Shown here: positions 10,186 through 20,531 of the stretch, in pieces
Layout: each line of letters begins with the position of its first letter
Numbering within the stretch: the stretch's first letter is position 1
DNA from: Haplomitrium mnioides
Lineage: Eukaryota > Marchantiophyta > Haplomitriopsida > Calobryales
Reading direction: 5' to 3'
NCBI GenBank assembly: GCA_049999725.1
Contig: JBNGIS010032785.1
Location: 1-24,380 of the forward strand
DNA: 24,380 bases
The notes under the pieces: model-generated
The model's database searches: none
The model's input: the letters and a program-made list of their open reading frames with translations, nothing else
What the model was told of the DNA's origin: nothing
Made by a program: the position numbers and the translations under genes

Positions 10186-10602
10186 TCATTCTCTCTCTCC
10201 TTCTTTCAAGAGGCATCCCCTTATGGGGAATAAGGCCACCGCATCTTTCATCTGCCCTTGGACGGATCTAGTTTAGGGCACATGGCAAATCATTCTTCAA
10301 CTCAACAAGTTAGATACTAAGGAGCAGTTTAGAGTAATTTAGAGGCCAGCCGGCCTTCAATACTTAGGATAGTTTTAGCATTTTTTTCCTTTTTTATTTT
10401 ATTTTTCTTCTATTAATTCAAATATCTTCCCTTGACTACTCTACTGTAGCCTAATATTCTATTTTAATAAAAATAAATAAACAAAATTCATTATCAAACT
10501 GCATAATCACCTTCCTCCTTGTAACTCTTACCTTAAATTGTTCTTATCACTTCCCCTAAAACAGGACAAAGTCACCACAAGAAAGCAAAAAAAAAAAAAA
10601 CA

Positions 10603-11493
10603 TGACAATCATTCCAACAAGACTGGATTTCTCCATTCCTCAGCCCCATCACCTTCCTAGGCTATCATTAGTAACACTTCAACTATCTTTAGATCGTTTT
10701 CAGTTTTTTGCCCCTGAAGTGCACTCTCACACCTAGGTAAGAGCTAGCCTTTCAATTTTAAATTCAAAAGTATCTCCTAGAATATCTACAAATGTATCTT
10801 TGCCTTTTTCTCAAGAAGCTTCTATTTAGAGCTTTTCTCAAAAGTAGTTCTAAAGTAACTTTAACTTTTTCTTACTTTTTCAAGAAGAAGCTTCTTATTT
10901 GGAGCTTTTCTTGACCAAACATCTCACCAACATCGACATCAACAAAAAAATCAAGACACAGAAATCCAACACCCAAATTTTGTATTTTGTTATCGAATTT
11001 TAGTATATTTAGTATAAGATTTGATTTTTTTTGCATACAAGATCAATTTAAAAACTAGAGCAGTCACAAAGTCTAAAAAATGAAGCATCACCAAGGTTCA
11101 CAAATGGAAGCACAATTCCAAGTAGAGAAGGATCATTTAGAAGATAAATCATTGAGTATATGTTAGTGTTGCAAGTGTATTGTGGTTGTTCAATCTACTC
11201 ATCAAAGTAGTACCACTAGTTGAAGATAAATCTGCAAAGTACATCCAAGAAATGGGGAGCTAGAGATGCTATCTTGATATCCAATATAGAATGAAAGAGG
11301 AGACATATTGAAGATTGCTAGTGTATTGGAGATTTTTGAGCACTTAAGTAGAGCAAACACATTGTTGGAGAGTCATTTTTGTGAACATCTTAGTATGAAT
11401 AGTAAAACCTCAATATGTATTAGAGAGCCAAAAAAAGGTCTTTTTTTTAGAGAATGTCAAATATGTAGGTTGCAGGTTGTTTGAACATGGAAG
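10603..11493. other. Anonymous AT-rich flank without genes
   Basis: No open frame or RNA gene is supported. The only structure is an imperfect direct duplication: 10804-10839 and 10875-10912 share cttttt, a caagaagcttct core and ttggagcttttct-type endings (about 35 bases each). The rest shows no match to the repeats or elements in the window. Confidence 0.6.
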
Positions 11494-11691
11494 GCTTTAT
11501 CTAAAAATTAGTCAACAATATGATCGGTAATGTGGAAGTTTGCAGATTTCAACATATAGGCTTCTATTTGGAGATTATTGGCCTCAAGGATGGTACTCTT
11601 GCATTTTTCTCCATAACAAAGAAGGCAAGAAGGATTTATCCTATCCTGAAAATTTTCACACGTCTAGCAACAAGTCTAAGTATACCATTTC

Positions 11692-11765
11692 AAGAAGCTA
11701 AACCTCTATAGAATTATTTATCTCATTGTTTGTTTCCCTTGAATCCCATAGAGGTTTAGCTTCTT
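11692..11765. repeat. 18-bp perfect inverted repeat in copy A
   Basis: aagaagctaaacctctat (11692-11709) is exactly inverted at 11748-11765, with a 38-base spacer. The left arm is repeat-family sequence shared with copy B; the right arm replaces different sequence in B. It therefore arose in copy A after the copies separated, probably by template switching. It could form a hairpin, but no function is implied. Confidence 0.8.
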
Positions 11766-12449
11766 ATGATTTTTGCTACAATGAATTTCTCCTTATATGC
11801 TATAGTAAGCAAAAATTGATTTCCTATATAATAAGACAAAGTTCATATTTGATGGATGAAGAAATTTGATAGGGAGCACTTTTGTTGATGGCAGAGAAGT
11901 CATGTGCTGAAGAGAGCTAGAGTGAAATCATTGGAGTAAGAATCAAAATCTGCTATAGAAGAAATTTGAGGAAGCAAGATAATTAAAGAAGAGTTGGAGG
12001 CAATGACTCAATAGCTCAAGAAGAATTTTGAGGAAGAAAACTTGTTTGAAAATCTAGCTAGAGGAATCAACAAGGACAAAAGATAACAACACAAATCATT
12101 GTTGGGAACTGGTTGGAGTAGCTTTTGTAGATGAAATCAACAAAATCATTCGATAAGTACAATCACATAAAGAGAAATTTATTGTAGTAAAAATCATAAG
12201 AAAGACAAGGCAACTACATTGATAAAGAAATTCATTGGGGGAGAAAAGAGCTTAAGGAAGAAAGAACTGTGTATTCTAGAGTTGAAATTACTGTAGGGGC
12301 TTGAAAGAATATGTGCAAGTAATGAAACAAGTCATGAATGAAGCGGGATTTGGAGCCAAAGCAAAGAATGCAAAGGATTGAAAAACAGTCTGCGACATGA
12401 ATGATGTGAGATGAAAAAACAAATTGGAGTTTTACAATGAGGCCACGTG

Positions 12450-12880
12450 GTGACCACCAAGGTGCTTGAAGTGGAGGCTCAAAATGTCGAGGCTATAGTT
12501 TGAATGGAGCAAGATCACATTCAATTTGTGGACCTTGAGTAGGAAAAGTTTGAGCAATAGAATGCATAAGTAGCAACATCCATGGATACATTTGAAAATG
12601 CTATAAATCATGAAGTTAAGAGTAAAAAGAAGTGCATAAACCTACTAATGTTGGATTTGTAGCTTCGTTATGTGTTGCAATGCTTTGACGTATTGAAGTA
12701 GACATCTCGTAGAACAGAGTCAAGGTATATGGGGGTAGAGCTCTTTAAACATACAAGACAAAAATAAAGCAATCCTTGAGCTTTGACAAGCACAAATAGA
12801 ATAGAAAAAGTACATGTATTGAGCAAAGATAAAAAAGTAGCATATGCATTTTTGTGAGGGCAACTCATAGATCAAGATGA
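12450..12880 (+). pseudogene. Decayed coding-like region of copy A, unknown product
   Basis: One frame gives recognisably similar peptides in both copies (A: TKVLEVEAQNVEAIV, INHEVKSKKKCINLLMLDL; B: TNVLEVEA, MNHEAKSIEECMNLLMLDF). The distance from its first codon to a shared later word is 420 bases in both copies, so there is no net indel in about 140 codons. Several TAG codons occur at the same places in A and B, after LE, EQ, LDL/LDF and K, where Gln could have stood. The peptide is rich in E, Q, K and L and could be helical or coiled-coil. I do not recognise it. It may be the dead ORF of a transposon; low confidence. Confidence 0.35.
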
Positions 12881-13481
12881 ATGTAGCAGACAAGGCAAGT
12901 CTTCATTCAAAAATAGTCCCGCCCTACTCTACAATCAATCTGGCTACGAGAAAGAAGGGTAACCGCATGGATTCTTGTTCTTTAAAAAAGCTTTGTTTTT
13001 GTAGCGGCATGCCAAGAATGACCAAGTTAAAGAGGGAGAATGGTGATGTTGTTCCTCCCTCTCTTGCCTCTACTTCTTGTTGCTCGTTTTGGAGAGAAGT
13101 TTGCATGCTTCTCCATTTTGTTTTAGGTGTTGTCAATATTTTCTCTGTAGAATAGGGGTAGTTTGAGAAGAGAAGTGTTAAGCAATGATGAGGGATGGAG
13201 TGTTCTGGTAGATGGTCTATGATTGATCAGGGTTGCTTCATCCTCTGTGCTTTTTTTGTGGAGAATGCAAACATGCTAAATTTGTGAGTAGAGGCACTTA
13301 CGGAGAATGAACCTAGATTGGTGAGGAAATTTTTTTTAAATAAGAATAGGTTCAAGAATCGCAAAAAGGTGGAGATATAGAGGCATCAAGTTGTTGATCT
13401 ACTTACGTCTAGCTGAGTTGGGAGGCTAGGGAGTCTGTCGTGACATAAAGAGGAGTGGACTTGCCACATCGGAAACCTGGT

Positions 13482-13491
13482 NNNNNNNNNN
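13482..13491. other. Assembly gap, 10 N
   Basis: Ten N inside the small insertion in copy A. It lies next to a strong hairpin, a plausible reason for assembly failure. Confidence 0.99.
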
Positions 13492-13497
13492 AGGAGG

Positions 13498-13522
13498 AGT
13501 GCTGATGTGCAACATCAGCACT
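13498..13522. repeat. Perfect 11-bp hairpin
   Basis: agtgctgatgt, loop gca, then acatcagcact: a fully complementary stem with a 3-base loop. It lies six bases after the gap and inside the small insertion, and it is absent from copy B. Confidence 0.85.
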
Positions 13523-13944
13523 GTATTCCTGCATGACAAGTCTTACGGTTGAGAAGGTAATTCAGGTTGAAGACCTCTAATGTGAATGAGGACATGAGAA
13601 AAAAAAACAAGCAAAGATAGATGGTTTGAAAAGTCAATGGTAGTAAGAGAGTCATTGTTGTGTGTTTATATGTGTTTTTATATCAAAATGTCAAGGATAG
13701 GCCTGAAAAATGGATCAGAGTTGGAAACATGGATCCAATCCTCTTGATAAAGTTTGAGTGCTAAGTGGTGTTGTAGATTTAATATATGTTTGATGTTGGT
13801 AGTGGTTGACGGAGAGCATTGATGAAGGATTCCGCTAAGTAAGATTTAGATGAGATTAGCATCAATGGGTGAAACTGTTAGGAGTGTAATTAAGCAAAGA
13901 GGTAGCAAAGGAGAACATTACTTGAGATGTTAGCAACAAAAAAG

Positions 13945-15438
13945 TACTTAGGTGGGTAGGAATTGTTGAATTTTATAGTTTTTGTTTTGGTGTTGTGGTG
14001 TAGATATTGAAATCAAATTTTTTTTCATATGGTGTGTGTAAGTCTGTGTGTATGAGTTAACTGATTTGGGGTTTATTGAGGAATCAGATTTAGATTTGGA
14101 GAATGTTGCCAGCACTTTTCCATTGGCTATGAAGGATAAAAGCCATACTAGAATAGATGTGAACCTTCTTAGCCCTATTATCAATTACAGCTAGTCCAAT
14201 ATTAGCCACAATATCAGCAAGCTACACAATAATAGACATATGTGCCTCCTCAATCTCAGTTGGTATACTACAAGCCACAACAAAGCTAACAATAAGTTGC
14301 TCAACCAATCCAATTGATATAATTACAAAGTGTGGTGCCACTTCACCTTCTGCTTACTCCGAAAATTGCACTTGAGTTATTTTTTTCCTCGACGAGCTTG
14401 AATTTCCACCTCAGAATGTCCATCACATACATGTAGCTCTTGTAAATATTGCACTTTGGTCAGGTATGGAATTCCAAGCAAAGTCTCCTTCTCATATTAC
14501 AACCCTCTAGTCAAGTACTAGAATAAATAATATAAAACTATGAAGAAAGTACCTCAATTGTTCACATGGTATTTCTCTATGATGCAAGGACACCATCACA
14601 ATAGTTTGCATTGAAGGAGTGTTGATTCCAAAGGTGCATGTAGACACTAGATCTTGAGTATATATTATGACCAAAAAGACTATATAATCTTTTGGGGATT
14701 CTACAAAGGAGTTATAAGACACTACTTGAGACCTCAAGTTAGCATATGGGAGTGAGGTTTTACCTTTAGGAGTGCTCAAGAATGTGTCAACTTCATTTAC
14801 AAACCAAGAATGCTAAGTCCATTTTGTTTTAGCACCTTATAGAAGAATTAGTGCCCACTTCTACTAGATGTACCTTTGCTCAAGCAATTCCATACACATA
14901 TGGATTTTGCTGACAACATGTTAACTATTGGGCCATTAGACAATCAAGTTGTTCTCTCTATGTATACACAGCCTAAGCCCCTTCTGTTCAAGTTGTTTGG
15001 ACTCAATTTGTAGAATTATCAACCAATGATACTTGCAACCATTGATTGTTTTTAGTTTATGGTCCCAATGAGAATGATTATTTTGGTTCCTCTTTTTGTT
15101 TAGTCACTTGTCACAATTGCCATGGGATGTAAATCGAGTTTCTTCTCTCACAAATATCCAAGGGGTAGTGTCATATCATGTTGAAATTCAATTGAGGGTG
15201 TAGAAGTCTTTGCTTTGTTCAAGAGACTCGGTGTTTTGTTGTTTTTTTTTGTATTTTCTTAGGTTTTTTGTTGTTCAAATTTTGAGTGCTTATACTCCAT
15301 TACTAAGAAATCAAAGGGAGATGGACTCTCTCTCTCTCTCTAGCTCCTCACCATCTCGTCAACAGATTTAAAGTGATGAGGAAACAACAAAGGATGCAAC
15401 GCAAAGTAGGAAATCAAGGAGAGGAAGACACAAACAAA
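13945..15438. other. Spacer between repeat copies, no gene seen
   Basis: About 1.5 kb of AT-rich sequence with only short open frames, none resembling a known protein. It shows no visible similarity to the rest of the window. A short (CT)8 microsatellite lies at 15326-15341. No PBS or PPT was found next to the flanking repeats, so there is no support for reading this as the interior of an element whose LTRs are A and B. Confidence 0.6.
15326..15341. repeat. (CT)8 microsatellite
   Basis: Eight uninterrupted CT units just after atgga. Short and without evident function. Confidence 0.9.
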
Positions 15439-17800
15439 GCTTTATTTAATAAGAACAATCAACAATATGATTGGCAAGGTAGAAAATAATCAATTGCAGC
15501 CTATGGGATCATGTTTTGAGAATAATGGCCACAACGATAAGGCTCTTGTGTTTTTCTCTATGACACAAAAGGCGAGAAGGATTTATGCTACCTTGGAAAT
15601 TTTCATAGATCTAGCAACAAGTCTATACATACTACTTCATGAAGCTCAACCTTTGCTTAGCTCTTGATCTCATTGTTTGTTTTCCTTGAGTCCCAACAAT
15701 TCTCTCCCACCATATTTTGGATTGACCCTTGAAGTAGAAATTGAAAAAGGCATTGTAGAATGAATCTGTGGTGAGAAAATTTTGATTTCCTACGCTAAGA
15801 CCAAGCTAAGATTTGAAAAATGAACAAATTTGCTAGGGAAGACTTTGTTGATAGCAAGGAAGCCATTCACTGAAGAGAGCTATAGTAAAATCAATGGAGC
15901 AAGAATCAAAATCTGCTAATAAGAGAAAATTAAAGAAGACTTGGAGGCAAAGAATTGATGGCTCAAGAGGAATTTTGAGGAAAACACTTGTTTCAAAATC
16001 TAGTTGGAAGAATCAACAAGGAGTAAGGACAACAACACAAATCACTATTGGGAATTGGTTGAAGTAGTTTTTGTAGCAAAAATCAACAAAATTGATCACT
16101 AAGCAAAACCACATAAGAAGAAATTTATTATAGCAACAATCATAGAAAAAGTAAGGCAGCTGCATTGACAAAGAAATTCATTAGGGGACAAAATAGCTTA
16201 AGGAATAAAGAATTGTGTATTCTAGAGTGGAAATTATGGTACATTTGCAGGTAACAAAACGAATTAGAAATGAAGGGGGATTCAAAGCCAAAGTAGAGCT
16301 TGCAAATGAGGCAAAGACTTAGAAAATAGTCTGCCTCGTGAATGATATGGCATGCAAACACAAAATAGAAGATTATAATGAGGCTACATGGTGATCACCA
16401 ATGTGCTTGAAGTGGAGGCTTGAAATGTCAATGTTGTAATTTGCATTAAGCATGGACACATTCAATTTGTTGCCCTTGAGTAGGTAGAGCTTGAGCAATA
16501 GAATGCATGAGTAAGAGCATCCATGGCTACTTTCAAACAAGCTATGAATCATGAAGCTAAGAGTATAGAAGAGTGCATGAATCTACTAATGTTGGATTTT
16601 TAGCTTCGTCAAGTACTGCAATATTTTGACGCAAGGAAGTAGACATCTCTTAGAACAAAGTCGGGGTCTATTTAGATAGAGCTCTTTAAGCATATATGAT
16701 AGAAATCAAGCAATCATAGAGCTTTAACAAGCACAAGTGGCATAGACAAAGTACAAGTATCGAGCAAGAATGAGAAAGCAATGGAATTTTTTTCGTGAGG
16801 GCAACTTACAGATCAAGACGAATATTGCAGACCAAGGGTTAGGCAAGCCTTCAATCAAAAATGATACCCCCTACTTTGTGATCAATTTGGTTGTGGGAAG
16901 GAAGGATTGCTACATGGATTATTGTTCTTGGAAAAAAACTTAGTTTTTGTAACATCCTACCAAGGATGACCAAGTTGAAGAAGAGGAATCGCAATGTAAT
17001 TCTTCCCTCTCTTGTCTCTACTTCTTGTTGCTTGTTTTGGAGAGAAGCATGCTACAAAGCAAGCCCTCATGCTTTCATTTTGTTTGTGGTGTTGTCAATA
17101 TTCTCTTTGTGGAATGGTGGTAGTTTAAGAATAGAAGTGTTAAACATTGGTGAGGCATGGAGTGTTCTGATGGAGGATAAATGACTAGTTGGGGTTGCTT
17201 AGTTCTCTATGATTTGCTGAAGAGAATTCAGCCATGCTAAATTTGTGAGTAGATGCACTTACAGAGAATAAGTCTAGGATGGCGAGGAAGGCTAGTTGAA
17301 ATGAGAATTGGTTCACGAATTGGACAAAGTTAACATGGAGATCTAGAGGCATCAAATTGTTGATCTATTGTCATCTAGTTGAGTTTGGAGGCTGAGGAAT
17401 CATATGGCTAAGAAGGCAATTCAGGTTGAGGACCTCTAATACGAATGATGAACTAAAAAAAAAAAAGCAAAGATAGATGGTTTGAAAAGTGAATGGTGGT
17501 AAAAGAGTCCTTGTTGTGTGTATGTTTGTGTTTTTATCTCTGAATGTGATAGATGGGTCTAAACAATGGATCAGAGTTGAAAACACAGAGTTGGTACTCT
17601 ATATGGTGTTAAGGTGCTAAGTGGTGCTGTAAATTAGATGTATGGTAGATGTTGGTAGTTGTTGATGCATAGTATCGAGGAAGGATTTTGTTGAGTAAGA
17701 TTTAGAAGAGGTTTGGAGCAATGGAGGATACTAGTAGGAGTGTGATGGAGCAACGAGGCAGCAAAGGAGGATGTTATTGGAGATGTTAGGAGCAAAAAAG
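15439..17800 (+). repeat. Repeat copy B of the 2.35-kb family
   Basis: Direct repeat of copy A, uninterrupted by the small insertion and lacking the inverted repeat at 11692-11765. It preserves the ancestral arrangement better. A 63-66 codon open frame starts at the same place in both copies (11520 and 15467) without indels, but nearly all base differences between them change amino acids, so there is no sign of protein-level constraint since the copies split. Confidence 0.85.
16391..16825 (+). pseudogene. Decayed coding-like region of copy B, unknown product
   Basis: Counterpart of 12450-12880. The frame includes TNVLEVEA, HIQFVALE, VRASMATFKQAMNHEAKS, NLLMLDF and LRQVLQYFDARK, broken by stops that are mainly TAG. 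Four TAG codons (after LE, LEQ, LDF and ARK) coincide with those of copy A. This is either inheritance from an already dead ancestor or repeated CAG-to-TAG decay. Product unrecognised. Confidence 0.35.
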
Positions 17801-18620
17801 AATTTTGCCAAATAGAGAGAAGAAGGTGTTGCCAAGCAGAGAGAAGAAAAAGATCGTCCGTTGTGGCAACTGTCAAATGAGAGTGAGGAATGTCGAACAA
17901 GAACGGGTTGACGGGAGTGAGCTAGGGTCGTGAGGCCCTCCCTAGTTTGTACGGGAGGCGCCTCAAGAAGAGAGAGAATGAAAAAGAAATGATAGGGAAA
18001 AAGGAGAAAGAATGCTCGTTAGATAGAAATGGAAAAAAAATGGTATCGCGAGAAAGAGAAAAGGGAAAAATGTTTGGCAGAGAGAAAAAAATATGAGTGT
18101 GTAAAGGAGGTTGCGAACAGATGATGCGGGAGCTTCCTAAGATGTTGGTGCAGATTGAGCGCATCTGGGAAAAAAAAATTTCTACAGTAGAGTCAGTCGT
18201 GCTGATAACGTGTTATCGCATGAGTGCCATACACACATACACACGGGAGTCTCCAGATGAATGAATGGATTGATTGATGTGTGACCTACTTACATAGGGT
18301 ATATATATGTCCCTATAACAAATAGTATATTTTATTCTACATTCAACAAGAAGAAGTGAACAGAGTGAAGGTTTTTCTTAGATTTGAAGATCCATGCAGA
18401 AGATCAATTCATTTTTTTTCAAGTTTCTACGTTTGAATCGGAGAGGCATTGGATTCGCAATTTGATTGCAAACTCACACATGTGAAGAATTCAAGAAAAT
18501 TTATAAAGAATTCTATGCACGTGTATATTTCAGCAATCTGAAGAAGAGTTCGTCGAATCACAACAAAGACTCACGAATTTCTATCAAATTCATCAAGTAG
18601 AAGAATTTTCATCGACTCTC
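17801..18620. other. Purine-rich stretch and probable copia 5' flank
   Basis: No gene is supported. At 17806-17848 a 19-base word (tgccaaatagagagaagaa) is repeated once with period 24. The plus strand from 17,950 to 18,110 is GA-rich. At 18204-18217 gataac-gt-gttatc forms a small palindrome. Near 18300 ggtatatatatg resembles a TATA box, followed by ttattctacattcaacaag. The last part may be 5' LTR or leader of the copia element, but no second copy exists in the window to prove it and no tRNA-Met PBS was found. Confidence 0.45.
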
Positions 18621-19361
18621 TAGGATAGTCTAGAAGAAAGATTTGACCATGCCAAAACTATACATTTGTCTAAAGCAAAGCATGATTGGGTTAATTTAAG
18701 AGTGCATTATTTTCCATCTATCTCTAAATACAACAGTGAGCTATTCAAAATAACATCCCAATTGACTTTATGTGGACACCCTGTTTCCCAAGAGGAATAG
18801 ATTCAAAAGACATTGTCAACATTTCATACAACAAACATGATTTTGTCTACTTAATACAGAAACATGAATTTTGCTACACATTTTGAATTGATAGCATATA
18901 TGATGTTAGCATAGAAGCATCAAGACTTTCTAATGAAAAATTCTAAAGTTAAACCTCTAGGTACCCTACCTCCAACACAAACACCTGAAGTTCATTTTTC
19001 CAAGCGAGCATATAATAGAGGCATGCCTAGAACAAGGGTCGGATTTGGTTCCTTTAGAAAAAACTCTAAAAGGGGTAAAGCACCCATACTTGGCAAGAAT
19101 CAACAGTTTAGAGGGAGAGGTAGAGGAATGGGCACCTTTGGAAAAGTTTTTCAAAGAAGAAGAAGAGGAGGTAGACCTTCATATAATGACAGAAGTCAGC
19201 CATCCTCAAGTAATTCAAGAGGACTAGTGGTATGTAGCAAATGTGGGACTATGGGACATACACATAAAGTTTGCAAAATCCCAACTCACATGGTAGCACT
19301 CTATGCAAAGGACAAGAACAAGAAAGCTGCAATTGAGACTCATGGTGTTTTCTTGGAATAG
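18621..19361 (+). pseudogene. gag: Ty1/copia gag, 5'-truncated pseudogene
   Basis: Similarity starts at DSLEERFDHAKTIHL just after a TAG (18621, likely W). It continues through ELFKITSQLTLCGHP, a basic RGRGRG / RRRRGG segment and a CCHC knuckle (C-SK-C-GTMG-H-THKV-C), ending HGVFLE before TAG at 19359. The N-terminal part of copia gag, roughly 100 codons or more, is missing: the sequence upstream of 18621 does not continue the protein. TAG and TAA codons interrupt the middle. Gag forms the virus-like particle in working elements. The frame is the same as for the protease that follows. Confidence 0.85.
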
Positions 19362-19877
19362 ACCAATACCCTTAGCGACTATATTGATAAGGAAGATGAT
19401 CTGAACATACTTGAGAAAAATATGATTCAGTGTACAAATTCTACACTACCTCTTGATGATATTCATACCTACATAATTGACAGTGGCAATACTCATACTA
19501 TTCTAAAATCCAGGTCCTACTTCACCAAGCTTACGCCCTCACACCGAAAGGTGACTACAATCATGGGCAGTAATCAAATTGAAGAAGGCAAAGGACTAGC
19601 CATTATCAGATTGCCACAAAGAACTATTATTAATGTCAGATCAACTATTTATGCACCAAGTGCTACAAGAAACCTAATTAGTTTCAGAGATATACAAGAC
19701 AATGGTTTCCACATTCACGCTAGCACTTGTAAAAACCAGATGTTGCATTTGTTAAAGCACACTCCTGAAGGATCTGTTATAAAAGAAACTCTATTTGCAT
19801 ACCCTCTTGGTTCTTATATAATGCAAATACAAAATTTTCATACTCATCCACAAAACATCGATCATACCATCCTATAG
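19362..19877 (+). pseudogene. Ty1/copia aspartic protease domain
   Basis: In the same frame as gag. The active-site region reads TYIIDSGNTHTILKSRSYF, with an intact D-S-G at about 19479. It then shows TTIMGSNQIEEGKGLAIIRL and YAPSATRNLISFRDIQDNGF, all typical of plant copia proteases. A TAG at the end (before HNYLGHL) stands where relatives have Trp in the pre-integrase motif. The domain would cleave the polyprotein. This is the best preserved piece of the element. Confidence 0.88.
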
Positions 19878-20531
19878 CATAATTACTTAGGACATCTATG
19901 CACGACAATGTTTTGAAACATTTAAAAAGTGACCCAATCTATTCCTTCAAGCATAAAGCCATCCATGATTGAAATACCATGCATACATTGTTCTCAAAGA
20001 AAACTGGCCTTACGACCAACAATATCCAATACAGTTCTGGAATTCCAAAATTCCTTAAGAGGATACATGTAGATATATGTGGTTCTATCGACCCACCCAG
20101 TGGACCCTTTCACCATTTTCTGGTGATAACCTACACTTCAACTAAATGCTCACAAGTATCATTACTCTCAACATGTAATTTAGTCTTCCTGAGGATATTG
20201 GCACATATTTTGAAATTGAAAGTTCAATTTCCAAAAAGTCCAATAAAAGTCATACGAATTAACAATGCAGGAGAGTTTACATAAAAAAACATTTGATGAT
20301 TTTTTCATAACCATGGGTATAGATGCCCAATACTCTATCGCGCATGTCCATTTTCAAAATGGAATAGCTGAAATACTAATTTGCAACATTCAAACAATTG
20401 CTAAGCCCATGCTCATACAGACCAATTTACGGGTTTCTGCATGGGGTTGTAGTACTATATGCCGCATCACTTTTAAAATACAGTCCATCAGCTTTCAATA
20501 CATTATGACCTCACCAGCTTGCCTATGGTAA
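19878..20531 (+). pseudogene. Ty1/copia integrase domain, two frame switches
   Basis: The pre-integrase zinc motif (HNYLGHL through PCIHCSQRK) is in the gag frame with two stops. Near 20030 the protein moves to another frame for FLKRIHVDICGSIDPPSGPF (first catalytic Asp) up to VIRINNAGEFT. Near 20284 it returns to the first frame with FDDFFITMGIDAQYSIAHVH and QNGIAEILI (Glu present). The second catalytic Asp, usually in RLDNAGEF, is Asn here. The enzyme would have joined element cDNA to host DNA; this copy could not. Confidence 0.88.

Larger units (their letters stand above)
1..10602 (-). mobile_element. Ty3/gypsy LTR retrotransposon, chromodomain-less lineage, defective and cut by the window edge
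   Basis: The order LTR, PBS, gag, protease, RT, RNase H, integrase, PPT-like tract, LTR reads from right to left. Integrase lying after RNase H is the Ty3/gypsy arrangement. Integrase ends shortly after a GPY-type module and no chromodomain follows. That, with the tRNA-Asp-type PBS, points to the plant OTA branch (Athila/Tat and relatives); the exact clade is inferred. The end of the element lying left of position 1 is missing, so its target-site duplication cannot be checked. Both gag and pol contain numerous stops and frameshifts, so the copy is not autonomous. Internal length from PBS to the gap is about 6.4 kb. Confidence 0.95.
8138..10602 (-). repeat. 5' LTR of the gypsy element, complete
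   Basis: This is a 2465-base LTR. On the element strand it begins TG at 10602-10601, followed by a run of T, and ends CA at 8139-8138 just before the PBS. It repeats 1-1614 at roughly 96% identity. It contains the TATA-like box at 10178-10185, the degenerate short repeats and a CTAAC-rich stretch. No open frame in it resembles a protein. The outer flank starts catgac at 10601, but the matching duplication lies outside the window. Confidence 0.9.
13432..13542. mobile_element. Small TG...CA insertion with 4-bp target duplication, containing a gap
   Basis: Copy B lacks this stretch and so represents the empty site. The insert starts tgtcgtgaca at 13436 and ends gcatgaca at 13538, and is flanked by agtc at 13432-13435 and 13539-13542. 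TG...CA ends with short inverted TGTCRTG termini fit a solo LTR or small LTR element. The 10-N gap inside means its true length is unknown, so it could be a collapsed full-length element. Confidence 0.6.
11494..13944 (+). repeat. Repeat copy A of an unidentified 2.35-kb family
   Basis: This segment aligns over its length with 15439-17800 in the same orientation, at roughly 75-80% identity by eye. Without an insertion of about 107 bases at 13432-13542 its length (about 2344) nearly equals copy B (2362). Both start at gctttat and fade after gagatgttag..gcaaaaaag. No terminal inverted repeats, target duplication or PBS is visible, so the class of element is unknown. The strand given is nominal, set by the frame-preserved region at 12450. 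Confidence 0.85.

Noticed and set aside
10587-10600. A14 run as the poly-A tail of a SINE or LINE
   Set aside because: The run is part of both LTRs, next to the LTR terminus, so it belongs to the gypsy element.
11520-11711. 63-codon ATG frame in copy A, matched by 66 codons at 15467 in copy B
   Set aside because: Indel-free, but nearly all differences between the copies change amino acids, so there is no sign of selection on a protein. It is kept only as part of the repeat description.
11494-17800. Copies A and B as the two LTRs of one large element
   Set aside because: No TG/CA ends, no PBS or PPT beside them, no flanking duplication and no coding sequence in the spacer.
17922-18164. 80-codon minus-strand frame rich in Ser and Phe
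   Set aside because: It is a by-product of the GA-rich plus strand and has no similarity to known proteins.
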